A DNA stretch of 64,000 bases from Lantana camara (lineage: Eukaryota > Streptophyta > Magnoliopsida > Lamiales > Verbenaceae): positions 19,551,001 through 19,615,000 of the forward strand of contig CM074856.1 in NCBI GenBank assembly GCA_037501455.1. Direction: 5' to 3'. Under the pieces are notes generated by a model. That model searched no databases. It was not told the DNA's origin and worked only from the letters and a program-made list of their open reading frames with translations. Position numbers and translations under genes: made by a program. Positions 43,995 through 54,294 of this stretch are shown here, piece by piece. The first letter of the stretch is position 1, and every line of letters starts with the position of its first letter.

Positions 43995-46052
43995 TAGGGG
44001 TGTCAATTGGGGTGGATCGGGTGGGTTCGGGTCGGGTTGGGGTAGGGGTATTACACAAAAAGTTCGAACCCGAACCCGAACCCGAATTGAACCCGAAACC
44101 CCCAACCCTAACCTGAACCTATCAGGTTCGGGTTGGGTTCGGGTTAGCTTGTTTTTTTTTTTAGGTCACCCGATGACCCGACCCGACCCGACCTGAATTT
44201 AATTGCAGAATGTGGGGGAATTGTCTGCCAAAAAATGGAGCAGAGGCATACATTTTAAATGGCATGAAACAAACACCACAACACTAAAATCCAATAACCT
44301 AACAAACATCACTATAATCCCATTACAGTCCTCCCATGAAACAAACATCACAAATGCAAAGACATAAAACAAACAACACAAATATGAAGCCATTACAGTC
44401 CTCCCATCAAACAAACATCACAAATGCAAAGCAATAAAACAAACAACACAAATACAAAGCCATTACAATCTTCCCATGAAACAAACATCACAAAAGGTAA
44501 CTTCAAAACACTTAAAATTCCAGCTCAAACACTTCTATTCCAACTAACAAGCTCTTCCTTAAGTCATCCTATATAAAAATAATAGGAAAAAATAGCATAA
44601 CATCAGATTAAAGATAGCATAACATCAGATTAATATGTTTTCATATGTTCTAGCATCAGATTTAACATCCTGCTTTTATGCTAATTAAATAACTGAACTA
44701 TTCATCTTAAACTTGTTCTATACATATTAATCCTTTTCTATATTGATACTTTCTGTTGCATAACTGCTGAAATAATTCATATGTATCAGAAAGACTTTGC
44801 TTAGATCCAATCTTCATCAAGGAATTCATAAGGTTTATAATAAATTTAATTCAGAAAATACATGTTGTTTTCCAGACATATATACTCAAATATTATTACG
44901 CAGATTTCAGGAAAAAACAACAAACAAGTATATAAGAACGGGGTCAAACTTTGGAGAATAAATCTGAAAAAAGGACAACTATATATGGTTAATTATTAAT
45001 TATAGTTGTATTTTCTAGAAATAAATTGTTGAGCTAGCTGCACACAACTCACGTTACCAAGATTGGATTCCCTCAAACCATTGTCACCTCTCAATACTAC
45101 TTTTAATTTTGTCCTTGGTTTTTTATTTTTTAATTAAATATATAATTTATTATAAACTTTATGAAATTTTCATTTTTAATGGTAAAATGGGATTGGTTCC
45201 TGGAATCAGGAGAGTGAAATTTTGAAGAAAACTTAGCATATTTAAAAAAGAAAGAAGAAGAAGAAGAAGAGCTTGAATGAACTACCTACTGCCGGCGGCG
45301 GGAAGACGGCGGCGAGACGGGGTGGCGGCGAGTGGTGGGTGAGAATGGAAGCACAGCCGCTGCTAGGATCTGAGTAAAAATAGAAGAAATCTTAGCATAT
45401 TTAAAAAAGAAAGAAGAAAAAGAAGAAGAGAGGAAGAACTTACCTGTTGCCGGTGGGGAAGAGGCGGCGGCGAGTGGTGGGTGAGAATGGAAGCACCGCC
45501 GCTGCTGGGATCTAAGTAAAAATGGAAGAAATCTTAGCATATTTAAAAAAGAAAGAAGAAGAAGAAGAAGAAGAAGAAGAAGAAGAAGAAGAAGAGAGGA
45601 AGAACTTACCTGTTGCCGGCGGGGAAGAGGCGGCCTTGAGTGGTGGGTGAGAATGGAAGCACCGTCGCGTTGGATCTGAGTAAAGATGGAAGAAATTTTA
45701 ACATATTTTAAAAACAAAGAAGAAGAAGAAGAAGAGAGGAAGAAAATACCTGTTACCGGTGACGAAGAGGAGGCGGCGAAGAGGCGGTGGCGAGTGATGG
45801 GTGAGAATGGAAGCACCGCCGCTGCTGGGATCTGAGTAAAAATGGAAGGGGAAAAATGAGTGAAAAGGTTAGGGTTTCTTCTTATATACTATCCATTCTT
45901 ATTTTTTGGGTCAAACCGGGTCAACCCGAAACCCACGCGAACCTGCTCTTTCATTCCCGGGTTCGTTTCGGGTCCGACCCCAACGCTAACCTGATATTTT
46001 ACCGGGTGGGTCGGGTTGGGTTTTTGGGTCGAGTTGTGTTTGGACACCCCTA
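43995..46052. mobile_element. Non-autonomous hAT element, 2.06 kb (8-bp TSD CTCATAGC)
   Basis: Ends are TAGGGGTGTCAATT at 43995 and its near-complement GGACACCCCTA at 46052. CTCATAGC flanks at 43987-43994 and 46053-46060. Subterminal GGGTTCGGGTCGGGTT phrases occur at both ends. Inside are AT-rich repeats (AACAAACATCACAAA near 44270-44490) and a ~150-bp tandem array. I see no transposase. Confidence 0.9.
45233..45850. repeat. Tandem repeat of about 150 bp with (GAA)n runs, four units
   Basis: Each unit starts AGCATATTTAAAAAAGAAAGAAG (with variants), carries a GAA run of different length, a GC-rich GCCGG.GGGGAAGA.GGCGG segment and GTGGGTGAGAATGGAAGCAC. Units begin near 45236, 45394, 45536 and 45698. 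The 176-codon minus-strand frame here, with a run of leucines, is a by-product of the repeat. Confidence 0.88.
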
Positions 46053-46283
46053 CTCATAGCTGTCGTCAGGTTTTTGCCCCACTAAGGAGGTCAGATATGA
46101 TGGTTTAGGTGGCTCCACTAGTGTTTTGTCCATGTCACTCACAGCCTTCATCACATCCATTGTCGCCGACGTATTGCCTGTACCAAATTTGAATTTCTTT
46201 GTGTTTCTTCTCATACGGTCGACCTCCTCATTAGAGAGGGACGGAAAGTTTTCTCTCTCTAGATCCATTAACAATACTATCAT

Positions 46284-46845
46284 TTGAAAATTAAACTATC
46301 AGCTTAATCTCATTCGTGATCATAATAACATAAATTTTTTGTGTTTATCGAATAATCGAACAAGAAAAATTATTACAAATGAAATTTTTATCATGAACCA
46401 TTTTTTGTAATTTTAGCATTTTCTTTTGAAATAAGAAATAATTGTTTTAACTTTGAACGAAAGCCCAAAAAATATTCAAAAGATGAATTTTTATATTTTA
46501 CTGAATCATTTAAAACAATAGAATCAAGAAGAATTTTATCTTGTATCTAAAAAATATGAACACAAAATAGTTCTTAGTAAAATTTTCATTTGTAATAATT
46601 TCTTTTGTTCAATTATTCGATAAACACGAATTTTACGTTATATATATATGTGTTTATGTATGCATTATTTTGACTGCCTAATTTCTTAAAAGGGTTTAAG
46701 AAAAGAATTTATTATGATTGAAAATGTGATTAAATAAATAATTTAATTTTTAAATGAAAAAGAATCAAATGTATTCAAGAAAAAAGTTTGATATTTGGTT
46801 CATGTTTTATGCATTTATCTATCATGGTACTGTGTACTAAATCAT

Positions 46846-46878
<33 letters not shown>

Positions 46879-46922
46879 CGTTATAATCACCATTTTAATT
46901 AAACATACTTAATAGTTGATTA
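46284..46922. other. AT-rich stretch, no gene
   Basis: May include the 5' UTR of the LINE fragment. It contains an (AT)n run near 46846-46871. Nothing else recognised. Confidence 0.5.
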
Positions 46923-46930
46923 GTTATAAA

Positions 46931-47106
46931 CTATGATGCACGGACACTTCTCAAAATATCATGTTGCCGTGTCGTGTCGTGTCGGACACTCGTGTCGGAT
47001 ACCGTGTCCGACACTCCTCACGTGGAAAATTAAAAAAAAAAATCCGTGTCGCCGTATCCGTATCGTGTCGTGTCCGTGTCGCCGTGTCCGTATCCGTGCA
47101 TCATAG
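46931..47106. mobile_element. Short hAT-like MITE (8-bp TSD GTTATAAA)
   Basis: 176 bp with ends CTATGATGCACGGA and TCCGTGCATCATAG. The core is built from GTGTCGTGTCGGACAC-type inverted phrases. GTTATAAA flanks at 46923-46930 and 47107-47114. Confidence 0.85.
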
Positions 47107-47114
47107 GTTATAAA

Positions 47115-48002
47115 GAAATTCGGTACTATTCATTCCTTCGAACTATTTAAGGAAAAAAATTATTAAAGAACTATTTTTTTTTAAAAATTTTACCACTCGA
47201 ACTATTCTTTTTCTAGGCTTAACCACCTGTTTTGGGAAAGTACCAAAATGTCCTCAATTTAGGCGTATGTCGGGCACATAATGTCTTTGTGGGAGCATTT
47301 TGACCAGAAAATTAGGTGAAAAAATATAAAATTTTGAAAGTTGAAATGATGATTGGAGGGAAAAAAAATTGGATAGTAAAATCTAAAAACAAAAGTGCCG
47401 GGGGAGACTCTGTGGATGCAAAGTAATGTGTTTGAATGTATTACTAGTAATCTTCAATGCTTCCGTTGTTCACTTTGTAATGTTGTGTGGCTGGTCTATG
47501 TGAAGTGGCAAAATCTCTTTTCCCTAAATTAAATAAGAGCGATGCAGTATATGAACTTATAACTTAAAATCTACTACAAAAGTGAATCTATGATAGAATG
47601 CTATCACCCCCATGGCCATGGCCGCATCTGCAATAAGCCAATAAGTTCACTTTAAATAATTATCTTTAGATACATCTTACAGAGGCAATTATTAATATTT
47701 GGAGGTAATTTATTAGTCACATTATGAAGATCATTTATTAAGGTTGCTGCCTTGCTGGTACGACGGTGGAGCCACAAAATCTTTCCAATTAAAGACGGCT
47801 ACATTTGATAGGTGCCTTCAAATTACATAAATCGCACAAATGCTGAAGACAATTAGCATATGGTACAGATTATAAAAGTAAGGACATTTCAGAATTGGAA
47901 CAGAAAAAATAAAATTCGAGCTCTAAGGTACTATTCTACCTAAAATACTAAGAACAAATTAAGAAAATAAATTATTGCGAGAATAGTGAGGGTGGCCAAT
48001 GG
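47115..48002. other. AT-rich stretch, no gene
   Basis: No ORF with a recognisable domain and no clear repeat. Confidence 0.5.
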
Positions 48003-48347
48003 GGAGATAAATAAGGAAAACACTCCACTGTGTTTTCAAAAGTTTCCTGTCGAATTGGTTCCTATTTCAATCCGCAAATATTTTGTGCATAAATTTGTGA
48101 AAAAATTGAGATTTTTTTTTTATATAATTGTCAAAAATGTTTTAAAATTTATGAAAAGTTTGAAAATCATTTATCTGTAACTATTGAAAAATTGAAGATA
48201 TTTTAGGGAGAGAAATAAGGAAAACGCTAACACATTTTTAATGCGTGAATTTGTGAAGATTTACGATTTTTTTTATAGTTATCATGACTTCTTTAGAATT
48301 TAGGAAAAATTTGAAAATCATTTGTCTCTAACTATTGAAAAGTTAAA

Positions 48348-49035
48348 AAGTTACTTTGATTGCGTACAATTCTCTCTAAACCCTAAGTTGACGAAACTTT
48401 CTTCTTCCTGTTCTCTCTCTGAGCAAGATAAAAGTTTCCCTCCCAACTCCGATCCGGCGGTGGAGAACACAGTTTCACCGTCGGATCGGTCCAAATCTGT
48501 TCTGTTTTACTCAATTCTTTTTCGTTTATCGGGATCCGCCCAGATCTGCGGTAAGTTTTATCACCAATCTTCCAGATCTACTGGCTCCCTACCAGATCTA
48601 GCGGATTTCTCTATTCACAGACGATTTCTTTATCTGTTTTTTTTTCTTTTTGGTATGTTTTCTTTCGTTTCTTCCATATGGAAGTTTTGTTCCTTCCGTA
48701 TGGAAGTTTAGTTTTATCTTTTCCTGTGTTTATCCGGGAAATTTTTTGGCCGAGTTATCTGTTGTAGGCCCAGCTATCTGTGCTCAATTCGGAGAAAAAA
48801 CGACTGTGGAACTCCAGCCGCATCAGATCGAGATCAACTTGAGAGGACCAATCTTCAAAGAGTCCTTTTCTTTTACTAATTGTGATGCTAATATAATAGC
48901 TCACAAATCTGTTGGAATTGCGACTCCGACCTGCGTTAATTTTTTGGTTATTGCTTCTTGTATTCTTCTTATTGTTACTCATGATTTGCTATAATATTCC
49001 CCTTTGAGGGTTTTGGTTGTCAAAAAAAAAAAAAA
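48348..49035 (+). mobile_element. Poly(A)-tailed retroposon with 17-bp TSD
   Basis: The segment ends in an A run (49022-49035) and is flanked by ACTATTGAAAAGTTAAA at 48331-48347 and 49036-49052, the hallmarks of LINE-type target-primed insertion. The body starts with pyrimidine-rich, 5'-UTR-like DNA. An open frame (48650-48994) contains FSFTNCDANIIAHKSVG, faintly like the C-terminal RNase H of plant LINEs. It may be an internally deleted LINE or a processed pseudogene of an unknown transcript. Confidence 0.8.
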
Positions 49036-49103
49036 ACTATTGAAAAGTTAAAGATATTTTTGGGAGAAAAGTAATGAAAATGCTAACATACATTAATTTG
49101 TAA

Positions 49104-49497
49104 GGGGTTTTCTATGAATAGTACCTAAAAGTTGAAAAAATTCCCTTTAACTCCCCATTTTTAAAAAAGTTCCCACTTGCTCCCTAGATGACAAGCCAAA
49201 TTCCCTTTAACTCCCCATGGTTGTATAAAAATTCAAGAATCGCGTACCCGAACCCCGAAATCACGTACTTAAATGCCCAAATGATGTATTTGGGGGGCAA
49301 ATACATCATTTGGGCATTTAAGTACGTGATTTCGGGGTTCGGGTACGCGATTCTTGAATTTTTATACAACCTTCCAAAAAAACGGGGAGTAAAGAGGAAC
49401 TTTGATTTTCATCTGGGGAGTTCAGAGGAACTTTTTTGAAAGTGGGGAGTAAAGAGGAATTTGAGTTCCCATATGGGGATTTTTCGGGAATTTCCCG
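49104..49497. mobile_element. Foldback element with a 73-bp perfect palindrome (9-bp TSD AATTTGTAA)
   Basis: AATTTGTAA occurs at 49095-49103 and 49498-49506. The core, 49221-49369, is an essentially perfect inverted repeat around GGGGGC. The outer arms (AACTCCCCA / TGGGGAGT phrases) are diverged but also inverted. Frames of 61 and 83 codons on opposite strands are the two arms, not genes. Confidence 0.85.
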
Positions 49498-50433
49498 AAT
49501 TTGTAAAGATTTAGGATATCTTTTATAGTCGTCAGGAGTGCTTTATAATTTAGGAATTTTTTTTTCCCAAAAACAGTATAGGGACCGTGGGAGTTTTACA
49601 AGAACCCCTCTCATTTGTTTCACTGAAAAGCTTGAAATACATCGGCCTGATCCGAGCAGCATCAATCAAAGAGAAGTTACAAAAATAATGAGGTATGAAT
49701 AATTTCGATCGGTTACAATATTTTGTAAGAGTCCCATTCGAGGACTTTTCGCCTTTTCGGAACCAAACACAGCTAGGACAAATTTGAAAGTCACAACTAT
49801 TGGAAAGGATATTTTAGGGAGAGAAGGAAAACGCTAACTCAATTTTTGAATTTGTGAAGATTTGCATTTTTTTTATATTTGTCGGAAGTGCTTTAGAATT
49901 TAGAAAAAATTTGAAAGTCATTTGTCTATTTTGTCTGTAACTATTGGAAAATGATATTTTAGGAAGAGAAGTAAGAAAAACGCTAACACATTCTTGGTGC
50001 ATGAATTTGTGAAGATTTGAGATTTTTTTTTTTAGTTGTCGAAAGTGCTTTAAAATTTATAAAAAGTTTGGAAGTCATTAAAATTTATAAAAATTTGAAA
50101 GCCATTTGCGTGGAGCCAATTTCAAAAATAATATTTGTTTCAAAAAACTTTTATAAAGTAGTGCTACTTTTATATACTTTAATAAAATAGTATAAATTGC
50201 CACAACCAATGGCAACTTTGAATAGTATAATTGCCATTCCCAATGGCAACTTCTAAAATCGATAGACTTTGAGATTTTCTACATTGATAAATTACAACAA
50301 TTGATACAATAGTTTCTTAAAATTATATTTCTAACCTAGAACCATTTTATAAAAAGATCTATATATTTTCTAAAAATATTAAATAGACCCCTAAATTTTT
50401 GCAATAAACAAAATATATTTAAAATAAATTGTA

Positions 50434-50703
50434 ATGGACAAAACGTCAACACACCCCCTGTCTAGATGGTATCAGAGCCTAGAAGACAATGTCTTTTGGG
50501 ATAAAAAATATAAAATGTTGATAAAAATAATTATAGACACAATGTACAAATTATTTGAAATTGGAATCATGATATGGTTTCAAATTTTAGATGAAGATAA
50601 AAGATTAAATGATATAGAAGAACAATTAAATTATCTAGATATAGATGGATATTATACAGATATATCCTATGATGATACAGATTGGCAATATCCTTCTCCT
50701 TAA
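50434..50703 (+). CDS. Pararetroviral small ORF 1 (89 aa, unknown)
   Basis: Open from ATG 50434 to TAA 50701-50703. The frame reads through the tRNA primer site, so the real start may be a later Met, for instance 50515. The middle is hydrophobic (MYKLFEIGIMIWFQIL) and the C-terminus acidic (DIEEQLNYLDIDGYY). I recognise no family. ORF 2 starts two bases after its stop, which supports use of the frame in a polycistronic RNA. Confidence 0.4.
   Translation: MDKTSTHPLSRWYQSLEDNVFWDKKYKMLIKIIIDTMYKLFEIGIMIWFQILDEDKRLNDIEEQLNYLDIDGYYTDISYDDTDWQYPSP
50467..50478 (+). promoter_or_regulatory. Pararetroviral primer binding site (initiator tRNA-Met)
   Basis: TGGTATCAGAGC is the caulimovirid minus-strand primer site and by convention marks position 1 of such genomes. 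Here it lies inside the first small open frame. Confidence 0.9.
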
Positions 50704-50704
50704 T

Positions 50705-50872
50705 ATGCGAATTTTAAATAAACGCGAGTTAGCTAATTTATATAATTTTTATAATGATATGCTAAAATATTTTCTAAAAATGAATAAATTAAATCCTTCC
50801 AATTACTATAAAAAGAAGATAAGGAATTTTAGAATAAAAAGAAATTATTATTCAAATCTCCTTTCTATATGA
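50705..50872 (+). CDS. Pararetroviral small ORF 2 (55 aa, unknown)
   Basis: ATG 50705 to TGA 50870-50872. Basic and Asn/Tyr-rich, with no recognisable family. The stop overlaps the ORF 3 start as ATGA. Confidence 0.4.
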   Translation: MRILNKRELANLYNFYNDMLKYFLKMNKLNPSNYYKKKIRNFRIKRNYYSNLLSI

Positions 50873-51087
50873 ATCGTTATTGGAAAGATTGGATTAATAA
50901 TATAAATAAAATATTAGAATTGGACACTAAAATAGACGAATTAAGAGATGAAATAAAAACTTCAGAGGATAAAGAACTTTGTAATAAAAATAAAAATGAT
51001 ATAAAGAAGCTAAAAAATCTATTAAAAAAGGAAAAAAATAAGGCTTTATTAAATAGAATAAAAGCTGGAAAAATATGGAAACGATAG
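50869..51087 (+). CDS. Pararetroviral small ORF 3 (72 aa, coiled coil)
   Basis: Starts in the ATGA overlap with ORF 2. Most of it is a charged heptad-like helix (IDELRDEIK, KKLKNLLKKEKNK). It overlaps ORF 4 by 13 bases. No family is recognised; a role in assembly or transmission would be a guess. Confidence 0.45.
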   Translation: MNRYWKDWINNINKILELDTKIDELRDEIKTSEDKELCNKNKNDIKKLKNLLKKEKNKALLNRIKAGKIWKR

Positions 51088-51485
51088 ACATAAACCTTCA
51101 ATCTATAATAGAATCTGTTAATAGAATCAAAGAAGAAATGTTAAATCTTCAAGATTCTATAAGAGAATTAAAGAATGAAGTTCAATTAAATAGAATTAAT
51201 ATGAAGCAGCTTGAAATAGCTATTAAAGAAAAAGAAAAAAGATCAAAGGCTGAAAAATTAAAAGATATAGAAAAGGAAATAAAAACTCCTTTCAAAGTAA
51301 TAAATTTAGAAAAGACTAAACCATATGAAAAAGGCTCTTTTGATGATTATATGTTAAATACCATAGTTCCTAAAATGCTAAAAGAACAAGAAGAGAGTTC
51401 TAAAAAATCTCTTGAAAGACTTAAAGCTAAAGGAACTAATATAGAAAATAAAAAAGAAGAAGATCAAAATCAAACACAAACATGA
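51075..51485 (+). CDS. Pararetroviral ORF 4, virion-associated-protein-like coiled-coil protein (136 aa)
   Basis: An N-terminal coiled coil (INLQSIIESVNRIKEEMLNL and on) is followed by a basic/acidic linker and a hydrophilic tail. The stop overlaps the coat protein start as ATGA (51482-51485). In CaMV the coiled-coil virion-associated protein is also encoded directly before the coat protein. Function is assigned by position and shape only. Confidence 0.5.
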   Translation: METIDINLQSIIESVNRIKEEMLNLQDSIRELKNEVQLNRINMKQLEIAIKEKEKRSKAEKLKDIEKEIKTPFKVINLEKTKPYEKGSFDDYMLNTIVPKMLKEQEESSKKSLERLKAKGTNIENKKEEDQNQTQT

Positions 51486-52801
51486 ATGAAATAAATGATT
51501 TAATAGAAGATTTTGAAAAAATAAATTTGGATGATATTGTAGAATATGAAATAAGAATGAATAACGCCGGTTCTTCAGGAACTAAAAGAGAAGATGGATC
51601 AACATTAGAAGATCCAGAAGAATCTATGGGATCCAACGAACCAAAAAGTTATCCAACATATTTTAACACAAAGAAAAATAAACATCAAGATAAGAAAAAT
51701 AAAGGCTATAACTCTAAATATCAACTAAATGATGATTATTCAGAACCTATAAATGTAAATGGAAGTAAATTAAATTTAAATAATAAGAGAGATAAAAGAA
51801 AAGCTCTAGCCAAATGGATAAATGATATGATTGCATATTTCCTAAACCAAGATGAAATATACGTTACATCAACTAGAAGAACAGAATAAATAATATCTGC
51901 ATTTGATGGAATTATAAACAGTTGGTGGAAAGGAATTTCTTCTGACGTACAAGGAATAATGAGAACTGAAACAGAAACTGGTTTTGATAAAGATATTAGA
52001 ACCGGAGTAGAACGAATGGCATACTATATAGCTGATGAATTTTTAGGAGAACCCTGGATAAATGATGCCGAAAAAGAATATTTAAAAGAAAAAGAAGAAG
52101 CTAGAAATGATCTTATAAATCTTTCTATATGCTCTATGAAATTCCTTAGAAATTATATAGAAGAATTTTGTGACTATTATTATAGACAATATTGGAGTGG
52201 AGAGTCACAAGACATATATCTTAAAATGTTCTATTCGAAACTCCCAAATCCATGGAATACACATATAAATAAAGTTTGGGAAAAGGAAAAGGAAAATGTA
52301 AGTAATAATTTAGGTGGAAGAATAAGAGTTTTAATAGACGAACTAAAAAGGTTATGTCATGAACAAGATTTATACAAGAAATCTAGAAAAATTTCAGGAC
52401 TTTATTGTTCAAAATTAGAGATGCCTACCCAATGGGGTTGTATAGATAAAAGTAGAAATAAACCGTATAGAAAGAGAAAATTCAAAAGAAACAAATACAA
52501 AAAATATAAGAGGTTTGATAGAAAAAATATAAAACCAAAAAGAAGGTTTTTCAAAAGAAAGGAAAAAATTAATAAAAAATCTACGAAATGCAGATGCTGG
52601 AATTGTGGCGAAGAAGGTCATAAATCACCTGAATGCCCTAAACCCAAAAAGGTAAGAACAATAGAAGCTGAATTTATAGAAATTATAGACGAACTTAAAG
52701 AAGTTTCAGATATAGAAAATCATATAGGAAAAGAAATATATGTTGAAATAAGTAGAGAAAGTTCTTCAGAAAATTCTGAGTTTGAATCTGAATCTGAATA
52801 A
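51482..52801 (+). pseudogene. Pararetroviral coat protein with one in-frame stop
   Basis: One frame runs from ATG 51482 to TAA 52799-52801, interrupted only by TAA at 51887-51889. The sequence continues in frame after it with the ISAF.G.I..WW segment common near the start of the caulimovirid coat domain. The C-terminal half has a strongly basic region and a CCHC zinc knuckle, CWNCGEEGHKSPEC, at 52595-52636, then an acidic, Ser/Glu-rich tail. Both are hallmarks of caulimovirid coat proteins. The stop would cut the product at 135 residues. An internal ATG at 51959 could start the remaining 280-residue part. Confidence 0.85.
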
Positions 52802-54124
52802 ATGGATTCTGAAATACAGAATTATAAGGAAGAAGAAATAATAGAAGATGAAAGTACAGCAGGATATGCTAAACGAATAACATTTAGCCAAGAAACACTT
52901 GACAAAATAAAAAACTTAAAATTAAGTGCAGCAAATCCAACAAATAATATATTCTCTGGATTAGCAAATCTAGTAAAGAGAAATAAGATAAATATCTATG
53001 ACTATCATGAGGTAGAAAAGGCTATAAGTATAGAAAATACCTCTGGAAATGTCAAGATAAGTCTTATAACAAGAGGAATAGCTAATAATGCTATAAATAA
53101 AGTGAAAAAATCTCTTAAACCAAAGATACAATATATATATTTGGGAAGAGTACAATTTCTAGTTAAATCTCTATTTAGAGAATGTATCGATAGTCCATTA
53201 GTGCTATCTTTACATGACCAAAGATTTAGAGATGCTAAAACTAGTCATTTGGGAACAATAGAAGGAAACTTGTTTTATAAACAATTTCTTTTTGATGTTT
53301 TTCCAAAATATAGTATTAATTTGCAAGATGAGAATATAGACGAAGTTTTAAACTTACACTATAAATTTCTAAAAGATATAGGTTTAAAGGATGGCAGTAA
53401 GGCTTTCACTATTTATTATAGAGCACTTTATGTGTTAAGCAATAGCAATTATGGTAAAACTTATCAAGATGAACCATACTTAAAAATAGATGAAGAGTGT
53501 AAAGATATAGCTACAGCAAAATTGCCGCTTTTGGAAGAAATACAAGAAATAGAACCATATCAAATAGAAATTAATAATAAACCAGAAATGGAAAAGAGAT
53601 TATTACCCTCTAAACTTAGTTTCCAAGGAAACAGGTTATTAGGAGGTAGTTCTAAATATTCTCTTACTGGAGAAAGTTCTGGAATAAAAATAGAAAGAAA
53701 GTTAACTGTTAACAAATCTCTAAGATATACAAATTCAATGATTATAGAAGGAGAATATTTTAACGGAACTGATAGAATATTTGGACCTAAAATATTGATA
53801 GACACAGGAGCTAGTGTTAATCGCTTTGCTCAAGTAAAAAATAAAGGACTAATAGGGATGATTACTAGCCTACCAATCCAATATACAACCTTTGATGGAT
53901 TTAAGGCAACGTGTAATCAAGAATTATATGTCCCAATTACTTTACAAGGAATAAAATTGAAAGTTAAATGTTGTATAGATACATACATGAATGGAGAGTT
54001 CTTTGATATAATTCTAGGAAATGAATTTCTCAATAATTGTGACTATTACAAGATAGAAAAGAATGGAGTTACACTCCAAATACAAGAAAATGAAATATTT
54101 TGTTCAAAATATGAAAGGGATTAA
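52802..54124 (+). CDS. Pararetroviral movement protein fused to a retropepsin domain (440 aa, intact)
   Basis: ATG 52802 directly follows the coat TAA. Residues ~60-220 match the 30K-superfamily movement protein: ISLITRGIAN, IYLGRVQFLVKSLF, DSPLVLSLHD. This family lets virus pass through plasmodesmata. Residues ~320-430 are a retropepsin: ILIDTGAS at 53795-53815 and the later hydrophobic-Gly motif DIILGNEFL at 54005-54031. A second retropepsin begins the next ORF. The C-terminus overlaps the pol start region (54063-54124). No break is seen, in contrast to coat and pol. Confidence 0.82.
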   Translation: MDSEIQNYKEEEIIEDESTAGYAKRITFSQETLDKIKNLKLSAANPTNNIFSGLANLVKRNKINIYDYHEVEKAISIENTSGNVKISLITRGIANNAINKVKKSLKPKIQYIYLGRVQFLVKSLFRECIDSPLVLSLHDQRFRDAKTSHLGTIEGNLFYKQFLFDVFPKYSINLQDENIDEVLNLHYKFLKDIGLKDGSKAFTIYYRALYVLSNSNYGKTYQDEPYLKIDEECKDIATAKLPLLEEIQEIEPYQIEINNKPEMEKRLLPSKLSFQGNRLLGGSSKYSLTGESSGIKIERKLTVNKSLRYTNSMIIEGEYFNGTDRIFGPKILIDTGASVNRFAQVKNKGLIGMITSLPIQYTTFDGFKATCNQELYVPITLQGIKLKVKCCIDTYMNGEFFDIILGNEFLNNCDYYKIEKNGVTLQIQENEIFCSKYERD

Positions 54125-54294
54125 TTTTCCTTTAAGTGTTTTTATACAATTAACACTTTTAAAAGGAAATATAACAACTTGTGCTTTGATAGATACGGGA
54201 TCAGAAATAACAATATTTAAAACATTCTTAATCAAAGAATGGAAAACAGATAGCAATATAAGAATTAGAGGGATAACGCACTACTAGAAAAACT

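Larger units (their letters stand above)
43613..46268 (-). pseudogene. LINE (L1-type) ORF1 fragment, split by a hAT element
   Basis: Minus-strand reading starts at ATG 46268 (MDLERENFPSLS), continues to 46053 and resumes at 43994. Subtracting the inserted 2058 bp plus the 8-base duplication keeps the frame. The second part has W.NALILRILGRSIN and WNLQGMFEFIKWGHGCYTLK, the DUF4283-type domain at the start of plant LINE ORF1 (nucleic-acid binding). The frame ends at TGA near 43681; beyond it WMPNFQAPKDRI, the next conserved block, is visible in another frame, so there is a frameshift and a stop. The sequence is cut at 43612. The reverse transcriptase ORF is absent. Confidence 0.75.
48003..50110. 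repeat. Degenerate tandem repeats of about 155 bp, interrupted twice
   Basis: Units share GGGAGAGAA.TAAGGAAAACG, AATTTGTGAAGATTT, a T run, GTGCTTTAGAATTTA and CATTTGTCTGTAACTATTG. They occur near 48003, 48206, 49063, 49815 and 49960. A poly(A) retroposon (48348-49035) and a foldback element (49104-49497) are inserted in them. An unrelated stretch of ~200 bases lies at about 49570-49770. Confidence 0.75.

Noticed and set aside
45286..45816. 176-codon minus-strand frame with a leucine run
   Set aside because: Produced by GAA/TTC runs and a ~150-bp tandem repeat inside the hAT element; no domain and unit-by-unit repetition.
49184..49439. Two overlapping frames on opposite strands with identical peptide segments
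   Set aside because: They are the two arms of a palindrome; identical translation on both strands is a consequence of the inverted repeat.
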